Origin: Dongia sedimenti
GTDB taxonomy: Bacteria; Pseudomonadota; Alphaproteobacteria; Dongiales; Dongiaceae
Length of the DNA: 64,000 nt
Direction of reading: 5' to 3'
Assembly (NCBI GenBank): GCA_030715195.1
Contig: JAUYVI010000004.1
Coordinates: forward strand, 520,845 to 584,844
In this document: in pieces, positions 24,209-36,537 of the stretch
Layout of the letters: each line of letters begins with the position of its first letter
Position numbering within the stretch: the first letter of the stretch is position 1
Position numbers and translations under genes: made by a program
The notes under the pieces: model-generated
The model's input: the letters and a program-made list of their open reading frames with translations, nothing else
Databases searched by the model: none
What the model was told of the DNA's origin: nothing

Positions 24209-25162
24209 ATGGCGGCTGCCGCACCTGCGGAACTGCTGTTCACCGAGACGATGCCGCCGGCGCGCCAGTATGACACCTGGCGCGACGCGGTGAGTTCGAC
24301 TCATCTCGCCTGGGATCTGCCGCGCCGCAGCGAGAGCCGGTTCCGGGGCAGGATCCGCCGCCAGGCGCTCGGCGCCGCCGACATCATCCACTGCGTCTGC
24401 GACCCCTGCGACGGAAGCCGCGGCCGTGCGGAGATCGCCCAGTCGCCGGAAGCCGCCTACGGACTCCTCTATATCGTCGGCGGGCGCGAGCGGATCCAGC
24501 AGGACGAATCCGAGATCACACTGCGCGCCGGCACCTTCATCCTATGGGACAGCCAGCGCCGCATCGATTTCCGCGTGCCCGGCACGCTGCAGAAGATCAC
24601 GTTGATGCTGCCGCAGCGGATGTTGGAATCGGTCCTGCCCAATGCGCGCGATTTGACCGGCATCCCGGTCAACGCCCGCGAAGGGGCGGGCGCCTTGTTC
24701 GCGAACCACCTGCGCTCGCTCGCGCGCCAGGCCGCGGAGCTGCCGCCCGGCCAGCATGAGCCGGTGCTGCAGGCGACCGTGGCGCTGATGGCGACGGCGC
24801 TGGAGACGCTGGTGGCCTCCGCCGGCGCCGACCATCGGCGCAAGCTGATGGCGCGGATCAGCGGCCATATCCTGAAGAACCTGGCCGATCCCGAACTGAC
24901 GCCGGAGCGCATCGCCGACGGACTCGGGCTTTCGCTACGGCAGTTGCACCGCGTGTTCGGCGCCAGCGGCTGGACGGTGGAGCGCTGGATCTGGCAGCAG
25001 CGTTTGCTGCGCTGCCGCCAGGAGCTCGATCTCGGAGAGAAGAGGCCGATCTCGCAGATCGCCTATCGCTGGGGCTTCAGTGACGCCGCGCATTTCAGCC
25101 GCGCCTTCCGCGAGGCCTTCGGCAGCGCCCCGCGCGACTACCGGAACCGGCAGAAGGCCTAA
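24209..25162 (+). CDS. AraC-family transcriptional regulator
   Basis: A 317-residue activator. The C-terminal 100 residues carry two helix-turn-helix motifs: LTPERIADGLGLSLRQLHRVF and RPISQIAYRWGFSDAAHFSR, with the FREAFGSAPRDYR end typical of the family. The N-terminal half is an AraC-binding-like domain of the PF14525 type (MPPARQYDTWRDAVSSTHLAW; AEIAQSPEAAYGLLYIVGG). It is divergent from the cupin-E1-lipoyl operon across 138 bp and is its likely regulator. The ATG at 24209 has GGGAGAGAG upstream. It overlaps the convergent metallopeptidase gene by four bases. Confidence 0.9.
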   Translation: MAAAAPAELLFTETMPPARQYDTWRDAVSSTHLAWDLPRRSESRFRGRIRRQALGAADIIHCVCDPCDGSRGRAEIAQSPEAAYGLLYIVGGRERIQQDESEITLRAGTFILWDSQRRIDFRVPGTLQKITLMLPQRMLESVLPNARDLTGIPVNAREGAGALFANHLRSLARQAAELPPGQHEPVLQATVALMATALETLVASAGADHRRKLMARISGHILKNLADPELTPERIADGLGLSLRQLHRVFGASGWTVERWIWQQRLLRCRQELDLGEKRPISQIAYRWGFSDAAHFSRAFREAFGSAPRDYRNRQKA

Positions 25163-26034
25163 AGCGACTTCGCGTTCAGCGTGTCGCAGGCGCTGAAGTC
25201 GCCGCTTTCCATGCCGCGCTTGAACCAGCGCACGCGCTGTGCCGAGGTGCCGTGGGTGAAGCTGTCCGGCACCACAGTGCCCTGGCTCTGCTCTTGCAGA
25301 CGGTCGTCGCCGATCGCGCTCGCGGCGTTCAAGGCTTCTTCCACATCGCCCGGCTCGACGATCTTGCGTTGGTTGGCGTGATAGGCCCAGACGCCGGCGA
25401 AGCAATCGGCCTGCAGCTCGATCCGCACCGAAGCGGAATCGGCGCCGGACTGGTTGCCGCCATAGGCCCGCTCCATCTCCTCGGTGGCGCCGGTCAGGTG
25501 CTGGATGTGATGCCCGACCTCGTGGGCGATCACATAGGCCTGGGCGAAGTCGCCGGGAGCCTGGAAGCGCTGCTGCAACTCGTCATAGAAGGAGAGATCG
25601 ATATAGACCTTGGAATCGCCCGGGCAATAGAACGGGCCGACCGATGCACCCGCGACACCGCAAGCCGAGTTGACGCGGCCGGAGAACAGCACCAGGCGCG
25701 GCGGCTGATAGGTGGCACCCTCCTGCTTGAAGACGGCGCTCCAGGTATCCTCGGTGTCGGCCAGTACCACCTTCACGAAATCCGACATCTCGTCGTCCTG
25801 CGCCGAGGTGCCGGTGCTTGCCGGCTCTTCATAGCCACTGCCGACGCTGCCGCCATCGAGTTGCGACAGCAGCATGGTGGGATCGACGCCGAAGAACCAG
25901 CCGACCAGCAGGATGATCACCAGCCCAAATCCGCCGACCTTGATCCCGCCTCCGCCCATGCGACCGCCACCGAAGCCGCCGCCACCGCGCCGGTCTTCGA
26001 CATTGTCGCTGCGCCGTCCACCCCGCCAGAGCAT
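25159..26034 (-). CDS. YpfJ-type neutral zinc metallopeptidase
   Basis: A 291-residue membrane-anchored protein. After a glycine/arginine-rich leader there is one helix (GFGLVIILLVGWFFG, about 35-50). The peptidase domain contains YVIAHEVGHHIQHLTG (HExxH) and, downstream, ELQADCFAGVWAYHA with the third acidic ligand. FYCPGDSKVYIDLSFYDEL precedes the motif, as in the KPN_02809/YpfJ family. It is probably periplasmic or membrane-exposed. Its substrate is unknown. Confidence 0.9.
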   Translation of the reverse strand: MLWRGGRRSDNVEDRRGGGGFGGGRMGGGGIKVGGFGLVIILLVGWFFGVDPTMLLSQLDGGSVGSGYEEPASTGTSAQDDEMSDFVKVVLADTEDTWSAVFKQEGATYQPPRLVLFSGRVNSACGVAGASVGPFYCPGDSKVYIDLSFYDELQQRFQAPGDFAQAYVIAHEVGHHIQHLTGATEEMERAYGGNQSGADSASVRIELQADCFAGVWAYHANQRKIVEPGDVEEALNAASAIGDDRLQEQSQGTVVPDSFTHGTSAQRVRWFKRGMESGDFSACDTLNAKSL

Positions 26035-26055
26035 CTTCGCCTACTCCCTGTTCGA

Positions 26056-26340
26056 TCAGGCTTTGGTCAACCTGCGATGATTGGCCCGCACCCGCTTTCG
26101 ATAGTGCTTGGTGGTCTTGGACACAAGCTCCGGCATGGTCGAGCCGAGGGCGCCGCGCAGGGCTGCGGCCTGCAGGTCGAGGCCGGCCTGCACTTTCTCG
26201 CTGACCATCCGCTGCATCTCGGCCTCCGCCGCGGCGCCGCCGGCGGCGACCTTCAGGCCGCGCATCGTCATGACGGCGGCCGACTCCATACCCAGAACCC
26301 AGAGATCGTAGCCGGCAAACAGCCAGGCGTTTCGGCGCAT
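26056..26340 (-). CDS. Small phasin-like conserved protein
   Basis: A 94-residue helical protein: WLFAGYDLWVLGMESAAVMTMRG, an AEAEMQRMVSEKVQAGLDLQ stretch, then a basic tail (TKHYRKRVRANHRRLTKA). The pattern resembles small phasin-like proteins found in many alphaproteobacteria. I cannot assign a function. Two in-frame ATGs compete: the one at 26340 has AAGGA six bases upstream, whereas the ATG at 26346 would touch it, so 26340 is preferred. Confidence 0.65.
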   Translation of the reverse strand: MRRNAWLFAGYDLWVLGMESAAVMTMRGLKVAAGGAAAEAEMQRMVSEKVQAGLDLQAAALRGALGSTMPELVSKTTKHYRKRVRANHRRLTKA

Positions 26341-26384
26341 GATCATTCCTTCATCTCGCGTTCAGCGTAACAACAGCCCGGTCC

Positions 26385-27530
26385 TCAAGCAGTTCCGGCA
26401 CTTTCCGTGCCTGTGGCGTCCGCCTGGGCCGAGCGGCGCCAATGGCCGATCTCGACCTCGACCCGGTCCTGCGGGATGGTGTCGAAGAGATCGAGCGCGC
26501 CGCCAAGCGCCCCGGCGGCAACCAGCCCGTCCTGCGACTGGGCCTTGCGCCAGAGCAGATAGATCGTCGCGAACTCCTCGCGCGCCATGCCGATCGCGCG
26601 GGCCGCGACCGCGATGCTCTCGCCGTTGCTCTCCTTGACGAAGCGCTGCACCAGCGCGATCGGCAGGTCGGCCATCTTGGCGAACATCGCCTCGGCCATG
26701 GCACGCTCGCCGCGCCGCAGGGTCTCCACCATCAGCCGCGGCGAGAGCCGGAAGCGCGGATCCGGCAGTGGCAGGCCGCTCGCCTCCGGCGCCGGGCCGG
26801 GCACCGGCATGGCGCCGGTGAAGTCAGGCTCGCGTGGGCTTCCGCTTTCGATGCCGAGGCTCAAGAGATTGCGCAGCCGCGCGGCGATGTCGCCTTCGGG
26901 CGCCAGCTCGAAACGCTCGACCAGCGCGGCCCGCACCGCCGGATCGGCCCATTCCGACATCTCGATCCCGGCTTCTTCCATCAGCTCGGGGCGCTTGGCG
27001 ATGCGCTGCTGCAGGTCGAGATCGTCCCGCGCCATCTCGATCGCATCGGCCATGGCGGGGATCGAGAGCTTGATGGTCTCGTTCTTCAGCAGCACGCGGG
27101 CGAGATCGGGGTCGCCGCGCCGCATCAGCGCATCGGCCACCATCATCGGCAAGGCGCGCCGTGCCGCGATGATGGTCGCGCGCTCGGGATCCTCGGCCAG
27201 CGCGAGCAGATCCGAGGCTCCCAGCGATTCCGACTGGAACAGGATGAGCGAGGCGATCTCGATGTCGTCTTCGGCCAGCAGCCGGGCCAGATCGCTCGGC
27301 GCGAAGGGCGCGTTGGCCGTGGCATAGGCCAGCTCCAACCGTGCCTCGACGGTGGCGAAGGGTTTGAGAATCTCCAGCAATTCGGTGAAGCCGCGACGCT
27401 CGCCTTCGCCGAGCGATTGGCCGCGGGCCAGGAAGAGCTGGCCGAGCAGGCCGAACAGCCGCGAACGTCCTTCGGGCGTGCTATCACGCGCCGCATCCAT
27501 CAAGGCTTCGACACTGAAGACTTCAGTCAT
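26385..27530 (-). CDS. DUF2336 domain protein
   Basis: A 381-residue, mostly helical protein of the DUF2336 family, which is typical of alphaproteobacteria. It has repeated HEAT-like units (SDLARLLAEDDIEIASLILFQSESL, TIIAARRALPMMVADALMRRGD, VRAALVERFEL). A second copy of the family (29130-30263) and a sensor kinase lie directly upstream on the same strand. In other alphaproteobacteria DUF2336 proteins are linked to signalling and motility or chemotaxis, but no biochemical role is established. I infer that it takes part in the output of the adjacent kinase. Confidence 0.85.
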   Translation of the reverse strand: MTEVFSVEALMDAARDSTPEGRSRLFGLLGQLFLARGQSLGEGERRGFTELLEILKPFATVEARLELAYATANAPFAPSDLARLLAEDDIEIASLILFQSESLGASDLLALAEDPERATIIAARRALPMMVADALMRRGDPDLARVLLKNETIKLSIPAMADAIEMARDDLDLQQRIAKRPELMEEAGIEMSEWADPAVRAALVERFELAPEGDIAARLRNLLSLGIESGSPREPDFTGAMPVPGPAPEASGLPLPDPRFRLSPRLMVETLRRGERAMAEAMFAKMADLPIALVQRFVKESNGESIAVAARAIGMAREEFATIYLLWRKAQSQDGLVAAGALGGALDLFDTIPQDRVEVEIGHWRRSAQADATGTESAGTA

Positions 27531-27582
27531 GGGACCGCATCATAGCATGCGCTGCTGGATCGGCGCATGACCCCGTATGCGG

Positions 27583-29133
27583 TTACTTCACCGCCTGCAG
27601 GTGGCCGCCTTCGATCGAGCGCTCCGGCGGCAGGGTGACGGTGGCGCGGGTGCCCTTGCCGACCTGGCTCTCGAGTGCGAGGTCGCCGCCATGCAGCCGG
27701 GCGAGACCGCGCGAGAGCGGCAGGCCCATGCCGATGCCCTCGAAGCGGCGGTCGAGATCGGCCTCGACCTGGGCGAAGGGTTCCATGACCCGCTCGATAT
27801 GCTCCGGCGCGATGCCGATGCCGTTGTCCTCGACCGACAGCACGACGCCGCCATCGGCGCCGACCGAGGCGGAGAGGCGGACGCGGCCGCCGGGTGCGGT
27901 GAACTTCACCGCATTGCCGAGCAGGTTGACCAGGATCTGCTTCATCTTGCGCTTGTCCGCATGGATGCGCGGCAGGCGCGGGGAGAGGTCGGCGCTGAAC
28001 TTGATGGCGCGGGCCTCCATGCGGCTGTGCACGATGCGGCGCGCGGATTCGAACAGCTCCTCGACGTTGCAGGCCGCCTCGTGCAGCTCGACCTCGCCGG
28101 TCTCGATGCGCGACATGTCGAGGATGTCGTTGATCACTTCCAGCAGGCGCTGGGCGCTGCCGTGGATGTCGCCGACATAGGCGCGATATTCCGGATTCTC
28201 CACCGGACCCAGCAGGCCCATGCGCATCACGTCGGTGAAGCCGATGATGGCGTTCAAAGGCGTGCGCAGCTCATGGCTCATATTGGCCAGGAAGTGGCTC
28301 TTCGCGCGGCTGGCGACTTCCGCCGCTTCCTTGGCGGTGCGCAGGCTTTCCTCGCGGCGGGTCAGTTCAGTGATGTCGGTGGCGGCGCCGCGGAAGCCTT
28401 TCAGGCTGCCGTCGGTCTTGTCGAAGATCGGCGCCGCGCTCATGAGGAAGAGCTTGCGGCGGCCGTTGCTGTCATCGGCATCGAACGGCTGGTCGCGGAA
28501 CGGCGAGAGCCGCTCCAAGCGCCGACGGAGCGCCTGGCGCAACGGCTCGGAGCTCACCATGGACATCAGGTTTCGGCCGATCAGCTCGTGCGGCGAGAAG
28601 CCCAGCACGTTGTTCACCCGGTGGGTGACCATCTGCAGGTTGAAGCCGGAATCGGTCTCCCACATCCAGTCGGAGGAGAGCCGGATGAAATCCATGTGGC
28701 GCTCGACCACGACCGGATGCTCATCCGTGCGCTCGACCGTCTCGTTCGACAGGTTCAAGAGGCCGCCGAAGCCCGCGAGCTGGCCGCGCTCGTCGAACAG
28801 CGGCACATGCCGCGAGCGCAGGACGGCGCCGGGGCCGATCGGGTCCTCGCGGAACAAAGGTTGGCGCTTCAGGTCGATCTCTTCGGCGATGTCCTTGAGC
28901 GGCAACACGTTGCCGACCTGGATGCCGCCGGCCTTGGTCTCGGCGATCTTGCGATAGGCGGCGTTGCTCCAGCTGATCTCGCCGCGGGTATCGCACAGGA
29001 ACACGGCCGGGCCGAACTCCAGCAGCTCCTTGGCAAAGGCCTGTTGCAGAAGCTCCGGGCGTGGGCCGTTGGGACGTGGCCCTGCGGCCTTGCCTTTTGG
29101 GGTCGGCGTCACGACGAACGGGTTGGGCTTCAT
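27583..29133 (-). CDS. PAS-domain sensor histidine kinase
   Basis: A 516-residue soluble kinase without membrane helices. Two PAS domains (about 30-140 and 150-265) are followed by HisKA and HATPase_c. The phosphorylated His287 lies in SHELRTPLNAIIGFTDVMR; the ATP-binding boxes are NLLGNAVKFTAPGG, VEDNGIGIAPEHI, and the G-box GIGMGLPLSRGLARLHGG. It lacks a receiver domain and no response regulator gene is adjacent, which is unusual. It overlaps the upstream DUF2336 gene by four bases and is followed by another DUF2336 gene 52 bases on, so the three form one operon. Confidence 0.9.
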   Translation of the reverse strand: MKPNPFVVTPTPKGKAAGPRPNGPRPELLQQAFAKELLEFGPAVFLCDTRGEISWSNAAYRKIAETKAGGIQVGNVLPLKDIAEEIDLKRQPLFREDPIGPGAVLRSRHVPLFDERGQLAGFGGLLNLSNETVERTDEHPVVVERHMDFIRLSSDWMWETDSGFNLQMVTHRVNNVLGFSPHELIGRNLMSMVSSEPLRQALRRRLERLSPFRDQPFDADDSNGRRKLFLMSAAPIFDKTDGSLKGFRGAATDITELTRREESLRTAKEAAEVASRAKSHFLANMSHELRTPLNAIIGFTDVMRMGLLGPVENPEYRAYVGDIHGSAQRLLEVINDILDMSRIETGEVELHEAACNVEELFESARRIVHSRMEARAIKFSADLSPRLPRIHADKRKMKQILVNLLGNAVKFTAPGGRVRLSASVGADGGVVLSVEDNGIGIAPEHIERVMEPFAQVEADLDRRFEGIGMGLPLSRGLARLHGGDLALESQVGKGTRATVTLPPERSIEGGHLQAVK

Positions 29134-30263
29134 GCGCGCTGTCGTCCTTGTTGCTCTTCCACGCTTCTGATGGCGTAGAGATAGTCGGGATCGCGGCGCC
29201 AGCGGCCAATGACGGTCGCGGCGTTGCCGTGGTTGATGCGGTCGAAAAACTCCAGGGCGCGGCCGAGGTCGGCCGGGTCCAACGACATGCCGCCGGGCCG
29301 TGCCTTGCGGGTCAGCAAATAGATGCTGGCGAACTCCTCGCGGCTCAAGCCGATGCCGCGGGCCACCACCGCCAGGCCCTGGCCGCCCGGCTCATAGCAG
29401 AGACGGCGGATGAGGGCGGGGCGCAGACCGGACATCTCGGCCAGCATCGCCTCGAACAGGGGCACCTCGCCGCGACGCAGGGTCTGCATCAGCAGGCGCG
29501 GCGTCAGCTTTCGGCCTTCGCCCAGCGCCTGGGCGAGCGCGCCGGCGGCGTCGGGGTCGGCCTCCTGCAGCCGTTCTGCCTCTTCACGGGCGATCGGCTC
29601 CAAGCTGTCGTCGAGCTTGTCGACGTCGATGCTGAACCGCTCGAGCAGCGACTGGCGGATCGCGGCGGAAACCCAGAGGCACATGCGGCGCGCGAGATCG
29701 CCGGGCAGATCGCGGCGCTTGACCAGCGGCTCCTGGAACTCGTCCACCGCCTTCGATTGCTCGACCAGATAGGCCATGGTGGCACGCGAGATATGCGCGT
29801 CCTGGTTCTCCAGCAGCGTGCGGATAACGTCCTTCTCGCCGGATTCCACCAGCGCATCGGCGACCGCGGTCGAGAGGTCGCGGCGCATGGCGATCGCCAG
29901 CAGATGCTGGGTCGAGCGGTTGCGCACGATCTCGATCAGATCGGCATCCTCCAACACCTTGCTCCTGATCAGGACCGGGCTCGCAATGTCGATCTCGTCA
30001 TTGGCGAGCAGCACGGCGAGCTCGCGCGGCGTGCCGGGCGCTTCGGCGAGCTTCACCGCAAGCTTGCGGCGGATCTCGCGCGAGACCTCGCGGATCAGCT
30101 TTTCCAGGATGTCGGTGATGAGCGCGCGTTCTTGCAGCGTGAGCACCGTGTTCCGTTCCAGGAACACGTCGCCCATGGCTTCGAACAGCTGCTCGCGCGC
30201 CTGGTCCGACTTCTGTCGCGCCAGGGAGATCAGCTGCTCGGCACTGAGGGGTTCCAACGCCAT
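29130..30263 (-). CDS. DUF2336 domain protein, second copy
   Basis: A 377-residue paralogue of the protein at 26385-27530, with the same helical repeat organisation (PLSAEQLISLARQKSDQARE, ELAVLLANDEIDIASPVLIRSKVLEDADLI, AIAMRRDLSTAVADALVESG). Sequence similarity between the two copies is spread over their whole length, including a C-terminal REEFASIYLLTRKA that corresponds to REEFATIYLLWRKA in the other. It is the first gene of the operon; a 302-base upstream region with an AT-rich patch near 30330-30460 probably holds the promoter. The ATG at 30263 is preferred to a GTG at 30281. Confidence 0.85.
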   Translation of the reverse strand: MALEPLSAEQLISLARQKSDQAREQLFEAMGDVFLERNTVLTLQERALITDILEKLIREVSREIRRKLAVKLAEAPGTPRELAVLLANDEIDIASPVLIRSKVLEDADLIEIVRNRSTQHLLAIAMRRDLSTAVADALVESGEKDVIRTLLENQDAHISRATMAYLVEQSKAVDEFQEPLVKRRDLPGDLARRMCLWVSAAIRQSLLERFSIDVDKLDDSLEPIAREEAERLQEADPDAAGALAQALGEGRKLTPRLLMQTLRRGEVPLFEAMLAEMSGLRPALIRRLCYEPGGQGLAVVARGIGLSREEFASIYLLTRKARPGGMSLDPADLGRALEFFDRINHGNAATVIGRWRRDPDYLYAIRSVEEQQGRQRA

Positions 30264-30565
30264 CCCGCCCCACTTCGGCACTCCAGGCCCGATTCCCCAA
30301 TGGGACTCGGGGGCCTGTGAATCGCCTCACATTTGGATACGGTACAGTCCCGATCTCGTTAATGTCAAACCAATACGCGAAGAATCACCGCTATTGTTTT
30401 GATTCAGCACGGGAATTTAGGCTTAACGAAAGCTGAACAATCAACATTCCGCGTATGCGAACGCGGCCGACCACTAGGCGTGGGGCATTATCGCCCAAGC
30501 GCCGTGTGCGAAAGCTTAACGCAGCGATGGCCGGCCGGCCGGGCCGATACAGTTCGGATGGAAAC
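30264..30565. other. Intergenic region with an AT-rich promoter-like patch
   Basis: No gene was found. Bases from about 30340 to 30450 are markedly AT-richer than the surroundings (for example CGCTATTGTTTTGATTC), consistent with promoters for the DUF2336/kinase operon. Near 30530-30545 lies a GGCCGGCCGGCC run downstream of the FecR gene that could form a hairpin. No riboswitch or small-RNA signature was recognised. Confidence 0.4.
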
Positions 30566-31261
30566 CTAGAAGTCGGTCGCGGAGACCAGCTTGTTGATCT
30601 TCTCGGCTTTCCAGTTGATCACCTTCCCCATGTCGTTGGGGTCCATGCCGAGCGCCCGGGCCGGCTCGCCGACCGCGAGGCCCTGCTTCACGCCGAGATC
30701 GACGCCCTTGGCGATCGGGGCGTTCGGCAGATCATCGAGCGTTTCGCCGATGCCCTTGGCGTTGACCGTGCCTTCCAGCACCAGGAGCGAGGTGGTGTGG
30801 TCCTTGATCGACATGATCCATTCGGTGCCGCGCGCGGCGCTGGTCACCAGCGAGGAGTTGACCTGGAAGTTCGAGCCGGCGCCGGCCTTGGCGACGGCGG
30901 CACGCACGACGCCGTCGAGCAGGGTTGCGGCGATGTCGCGCTTCGAGCCCTCGAACTTCGCCTTGTCGATGTTGAGTTTGGAGTTCTCACCGAGGGTGAT
31001 GATCGAGCCGTCCTTGAACTGGACCTTCAGCCGGGCATCCGGGCCGGTCACCACCCCGTCGCCGGATTCGATCTTGGTGCCCTCCGCCAGCATCACGTTC
31101 TGACCGCCGCGGACGGCGCGCGCCTGCCCCCGGAGCTTGGTGACTTCGCCGACCAAGTCCGCGGCCAGCGCTGCCGCCGGCAGGCCGATGGCGGCGCAAA
31201 GGGCGGTGGTCATCCGCAAGAATAGCCGTCGGCCAAAGCCGGTGTTCCGATCGGTCGACAT
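30566..31261 (-). CDS. FecR-domain exported protein
   Basis: A 231-residue protein with a twin-arginine signal: GRRLFLRMTTALCAAIGLPA followed by AAALAAD, so it is probably exported folded by Tat. The FecR-like domain is seen in GQNVMLAEGTKIESGDGVVT, RLKVQFKDGSIITLGENSKL and the later ARGTEWIMSIKDHTTSLLVL. No sigma factor or outer-membrane receptor gene is near, so it is not a classical FecIRA anti-sigma protein; stand-alone FecR-domain proteins of this kind are common in alphaproteobacteria. Function unknown; perhaps periplasmic surface sensing. Confidence 0.82.
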   Translation of the reverse strand: MSTDRNTGFGRRLFLRMTTALCAAIGLPAAALAADLVGEVTKLRGQARAVRGGQNVMLAEGTKIESGDGVVTGPDARLKVQFKDGSIITLGENSKLNIDKAKFEGSKRDIAATLLDGVVRAAVAKAGAGSNFQVNSSLVTSAARGTEWIMSIKDHTTSLLVLEGTVNAKGIGETLDDLPNAPIAKGVDLGVKQGLAVGEPARALGMDPNDMGKVINWKAEKINKLVSATDF

Positions 31262-31422
31262 GGAGTGAAAGCCTCTCTCGGTGCGTGAGTCTCAACAGGA
31301 GACTCGGGGTCGAACCTATTGCCGCTTTCGACCCCGTCCTTGTCAATATGGCAGGGTTAACAACCCTGCCCGAAAAGCGGCGCCCACACACACGGGTGGC
31401 GGCAGGGCATAATCCCTGCCGT

Positions 31423-31926
31423 TCACGGCTTCGTCAGCACTGCGGCTCGGGCGGTGTCTGGGCAATCGAACGCGGCGAACAACTCTTCCAGCGCTTTTCG
31501 CGCCTGCTTGCCGATACCCGACTGCTTGCTCTCGCGCGGGCCCGCGACGTTCAGGGTCTCGATCCGCTGCTCGCGCAGCCAGTCGGCGAAGTCGGCGGCA
31601 TCGAGCGCACAATCGAGGTCGATGACCAGCGTCGGTTTTCCGTATTCGCGGCAGAGATAGACCGTGCGCTGGGTGCCGCCTTCCGGCCGGCCGCGGGTGA
31701 GGATCAGCGTGCCGTCCGAATGCAAGACGTTGAGCGCCGTGCGCATCGCATAGTCGGGCGAGGCGCATTCGGTCAGACGGTACTTCTTGGCGATGCGGCC
31801 GCTCTCGGAGCGCCGGCCCTTGGGGCAGTAGCCGCCATGCGCGATGCCGTGCCGGATCGCGAAGTCGAGTGCCGCCCGGTCGACCCCGGTCTGGCCGCCG
31901 GACACGATCTTTCTGACCTTGGGCAT
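31423..31926 (-). CDS. YpsA-like putative molybdenum carrier protein
   Basis: A 167-residue cytoplasmic protein with a Rossmann-like nucleotide-binding opening, [20 protein letters not shown], which is diagnostic of the putative molybdenum carrier (YpsA/SLOG superfamily) group. Further conserved pieces are [32 protein letters not shown] and [13 protein letters not shown]. The SLOG fold suggests binding of nucleotide-derived ligands, and the molybdenum role is historical rather than proven. The ATG at 31926 fits the family start; a longer frame upstream is cysteine-rich and unlikely. Confidence 0.85.
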   Translation of the reverse strand: MPKVRKIVSGGQTGVDRAALDFAIRHGIAHGGYCPKGRRSESGRIAKKYRLTECASPDYAMRTALNVLHSDGTLILTRGRPEGGTQRTVYLCREYGKPTLVIDLDCALDAADFADWLREQRIETLNVAGPRESKQSGIGKQARKALEELFAAFDCPDTARAAVLTKP

Positions 31927-32028
31927 TGGAGTGGCCGTCTCTGATATTCGAGGCGGTCTTTTGGCACGGCAGGAACAAAATAGCAACAATTGCCGCGGAC
32001 GGATCCGTGTGCGGACGCCGTCGCTCGT

Positions 32029-35076
<3,048 letters not shown>

Positions 35077-35261
35077 TCCGGCCTCAGAGGTGGTTGTAGC
35101 GACAGCGCTAAACTGCCGTTCAACCCTTGAAGATTTGGTTTATTTGCGGTGTTGCGATGGCCCACAATTCTTCGAAATTCGACTTAAATTACAGCGACCT
35201 GTTGTTGGTTCTCAGAGGCTTGGCGCGATGTGTCGACCATTGCGGGAATTCAGTCCCAATT

Positions 35262-35999
35262 TTAGCTGCCGTTGTGGCCGCAGGGATCGTCCTTGGGGTC
35301 CGGAATATCGAGCATCCGCGCCATGATGGTGCCGGTCCGGGACTGCACATAGGGGCCGGGCTTGGTGACCGACCATTTCAGCGGCGAGGGGAGGACGGCG
35401 ACCAGCAGCGCCGCCTCGCGGCGGGTGAGGGCGCTGGCTGGTTTCTTGAAATAGGTCTGGGCCGCCGCCTCGGCGCCGTAGACGCCGGGGCCGAACTCGA
35501 CGACGTTCAGATAGACCTCCAGGATCCGCTTCTTGCCCCACATCAGTTCGATCAGACCGGTGAAATAGTATTCCAGCGCCTTGCGCGGATAGGTGCGGTC
35601 CGGCCAGAGAAAGGCGTTCTTGGCGGTCTGGTTGCTGATCGTGCTGCCGCCGCGGATACGACGGGATTTCTGATTGCGGTTCCAGGCGTTCTGGATCGCC
35701 TCCCAGTCGAAGCCATAGTGGGCGCAGAAGCCGGAATCCTCCGCCGCGATCGCCGCCCGCGGCAGGTTGGGCGAGATCTCCTCATAGGAGACCCAGTCCT
35801 TGGAGAAGCCATAGCCTTCGATCAGCCGGATCGCCATCAGCGGCGTGAACGGGACCGGCAGCCAGGCATAGAGCGCCGTCCACATCACTGAGATCAGCAG
35901 GAAGAGACCGATCGCGCGCATGACCAAGCGCAGGAATCGCCGCAGCCGGCCGGGCTTCCGCGGCGCGGCAACGATCAATTCTGGCTCCCCCTCAGGCAT
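35262..35999 (-). CDS. mtgA: Monofunctional peptidoglycan glycosyltransferase
   Basis: A 245-residue inner-membrane enzyme that polymerises lipid II into glycan strands. One N-terminal helix (LVMRAIGLFLLISVMWTALYAW) precedes a GT51 domain. The catalytic Glu87 sits in AAIAAEDSGFCAHYGFDW, the second motif is RGGSTISNQTAKNAFLW, and the GKKRILEVYLNVVEFGPGVYG block carries the second glutamate. The length matches MtgA. It is preceded by the mmcB gene on the other strand. Nothing unusual. Confidence 0.95.
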   Translation of the reverse strand: MPEGEPELIVAAPRKPGRLRRFLRLVMRAIGLFLLISVMWTALYAWLPVPFTPLMAIRLIEGYGFSKDWVSYEEISPNLPRAAIAAEDSGFCAHYGFDWEAIQNAWNRNQKSRRIRGGSTISNQTAKNAFLWPDRTYPRKALEYYFTGLIELMWGKKRILEVYLNVVEFGPGVYGAEAAAQTYFKKPASALTRREAALLVAVLPSPLKWSVTKPGPYVQSRTGTIMARMLDIPDPKDDPCGHNGS

Positions 36000-36060
36000 G
36001 CTTGGTCATACCGGCATCGCGGTAGCTGGACAAGGTGCGGGCGAGGCGGGAAGCTGGGCC

Positions 36061-36537
36061 ATGTTCCAGATTCCGCAGCAGCTTTCGGCGCCCGAGGCGC
36101 CGTTCGAATTTCCGATGGCCGCGCAGCGGATCTGCCGCGGCGTCACGCGCCTGCTGGACGGGCTCGGATTCGCGTCGCTGCAGGAATTTCCGTTGAAGGC
36201 GCGCCGCCGCGCAGACGTCATCGCGCTGCACAGTTCCGGCGAGATCGTGATCGTCGAGGTGAAATCCGGCCGCGCCGATTTTCAGTCGGACCGGAAATGG
36301 CCGGAATATCTCGAGTTCTGCGACCGCTTCTTCTTCGCCGTCGAGCCGGATTTTCCGCGCGACATCCTGCCGCTCGATTGCGGGCTGATCGTCGCCGACG
36401 CCCATGGCGGCGAGATCGTGCGTCCCGCACCGCAGGGCAAGCTCAACGGCAATCGCCGCCGGGTGCTGACCTTGGAGATCGCGATCTCGGCCAACCGGCG
36501 GCTGGCGAGAGTCCTGGATCCCGACCTTAAGCTTTGA
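36061..36537 (+). CDS. mmcB: MmcB family DNA repair protein
   Basis: A 158-residue protein of the MmcB (DUF1052) family, typical of alphaproteobacteria. The PD-(D/E)XK-like nuclease core is seen as RRADVIALHSSGEIVIVEVK followed by SGRADFQSDRKWPEYLEF; Asp and Glu-x-Lys provide the candidate active site. In Caulobacter MmcB is induced by DNA damage and involved in repair of mitomycin C lesions. The ATG at 36061 is exact for the family start. It overlaps the convergent M24 gene by 11 bases. Confidence 0.9.
   Translation: MFQIPQQLSAPEAPFEFPMAAQRICRGVTRLLDGLGFASLQEFPLKARRRADVIALHSSGEIVIVEVKSGRADFQSDRKWPEYLEFCDRFFFAVEPDFPRDILPLDCGLIVADAHGGEIVRPAPQGKLNGNRRRVLTLEIAISANRRLARVLDPDLKL

Noticed and set aside
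30566-31261. Anti-sigma factor of a FecIRA iron system
   Set aside because: There is no ECF sigma factor or TonB receptor nearby, and the protein has a Tat export signal rather than a cytoplasmic anti-sigma domain plus one helix.
35077-35261. Short plus-strand frame starting ATG at 35157 in the gap before mtgA
   Set aside because: It continues into the mtgA antisense strand, and only about 35 codons are independent. They look unremarkable, with no ribosome-binding site.
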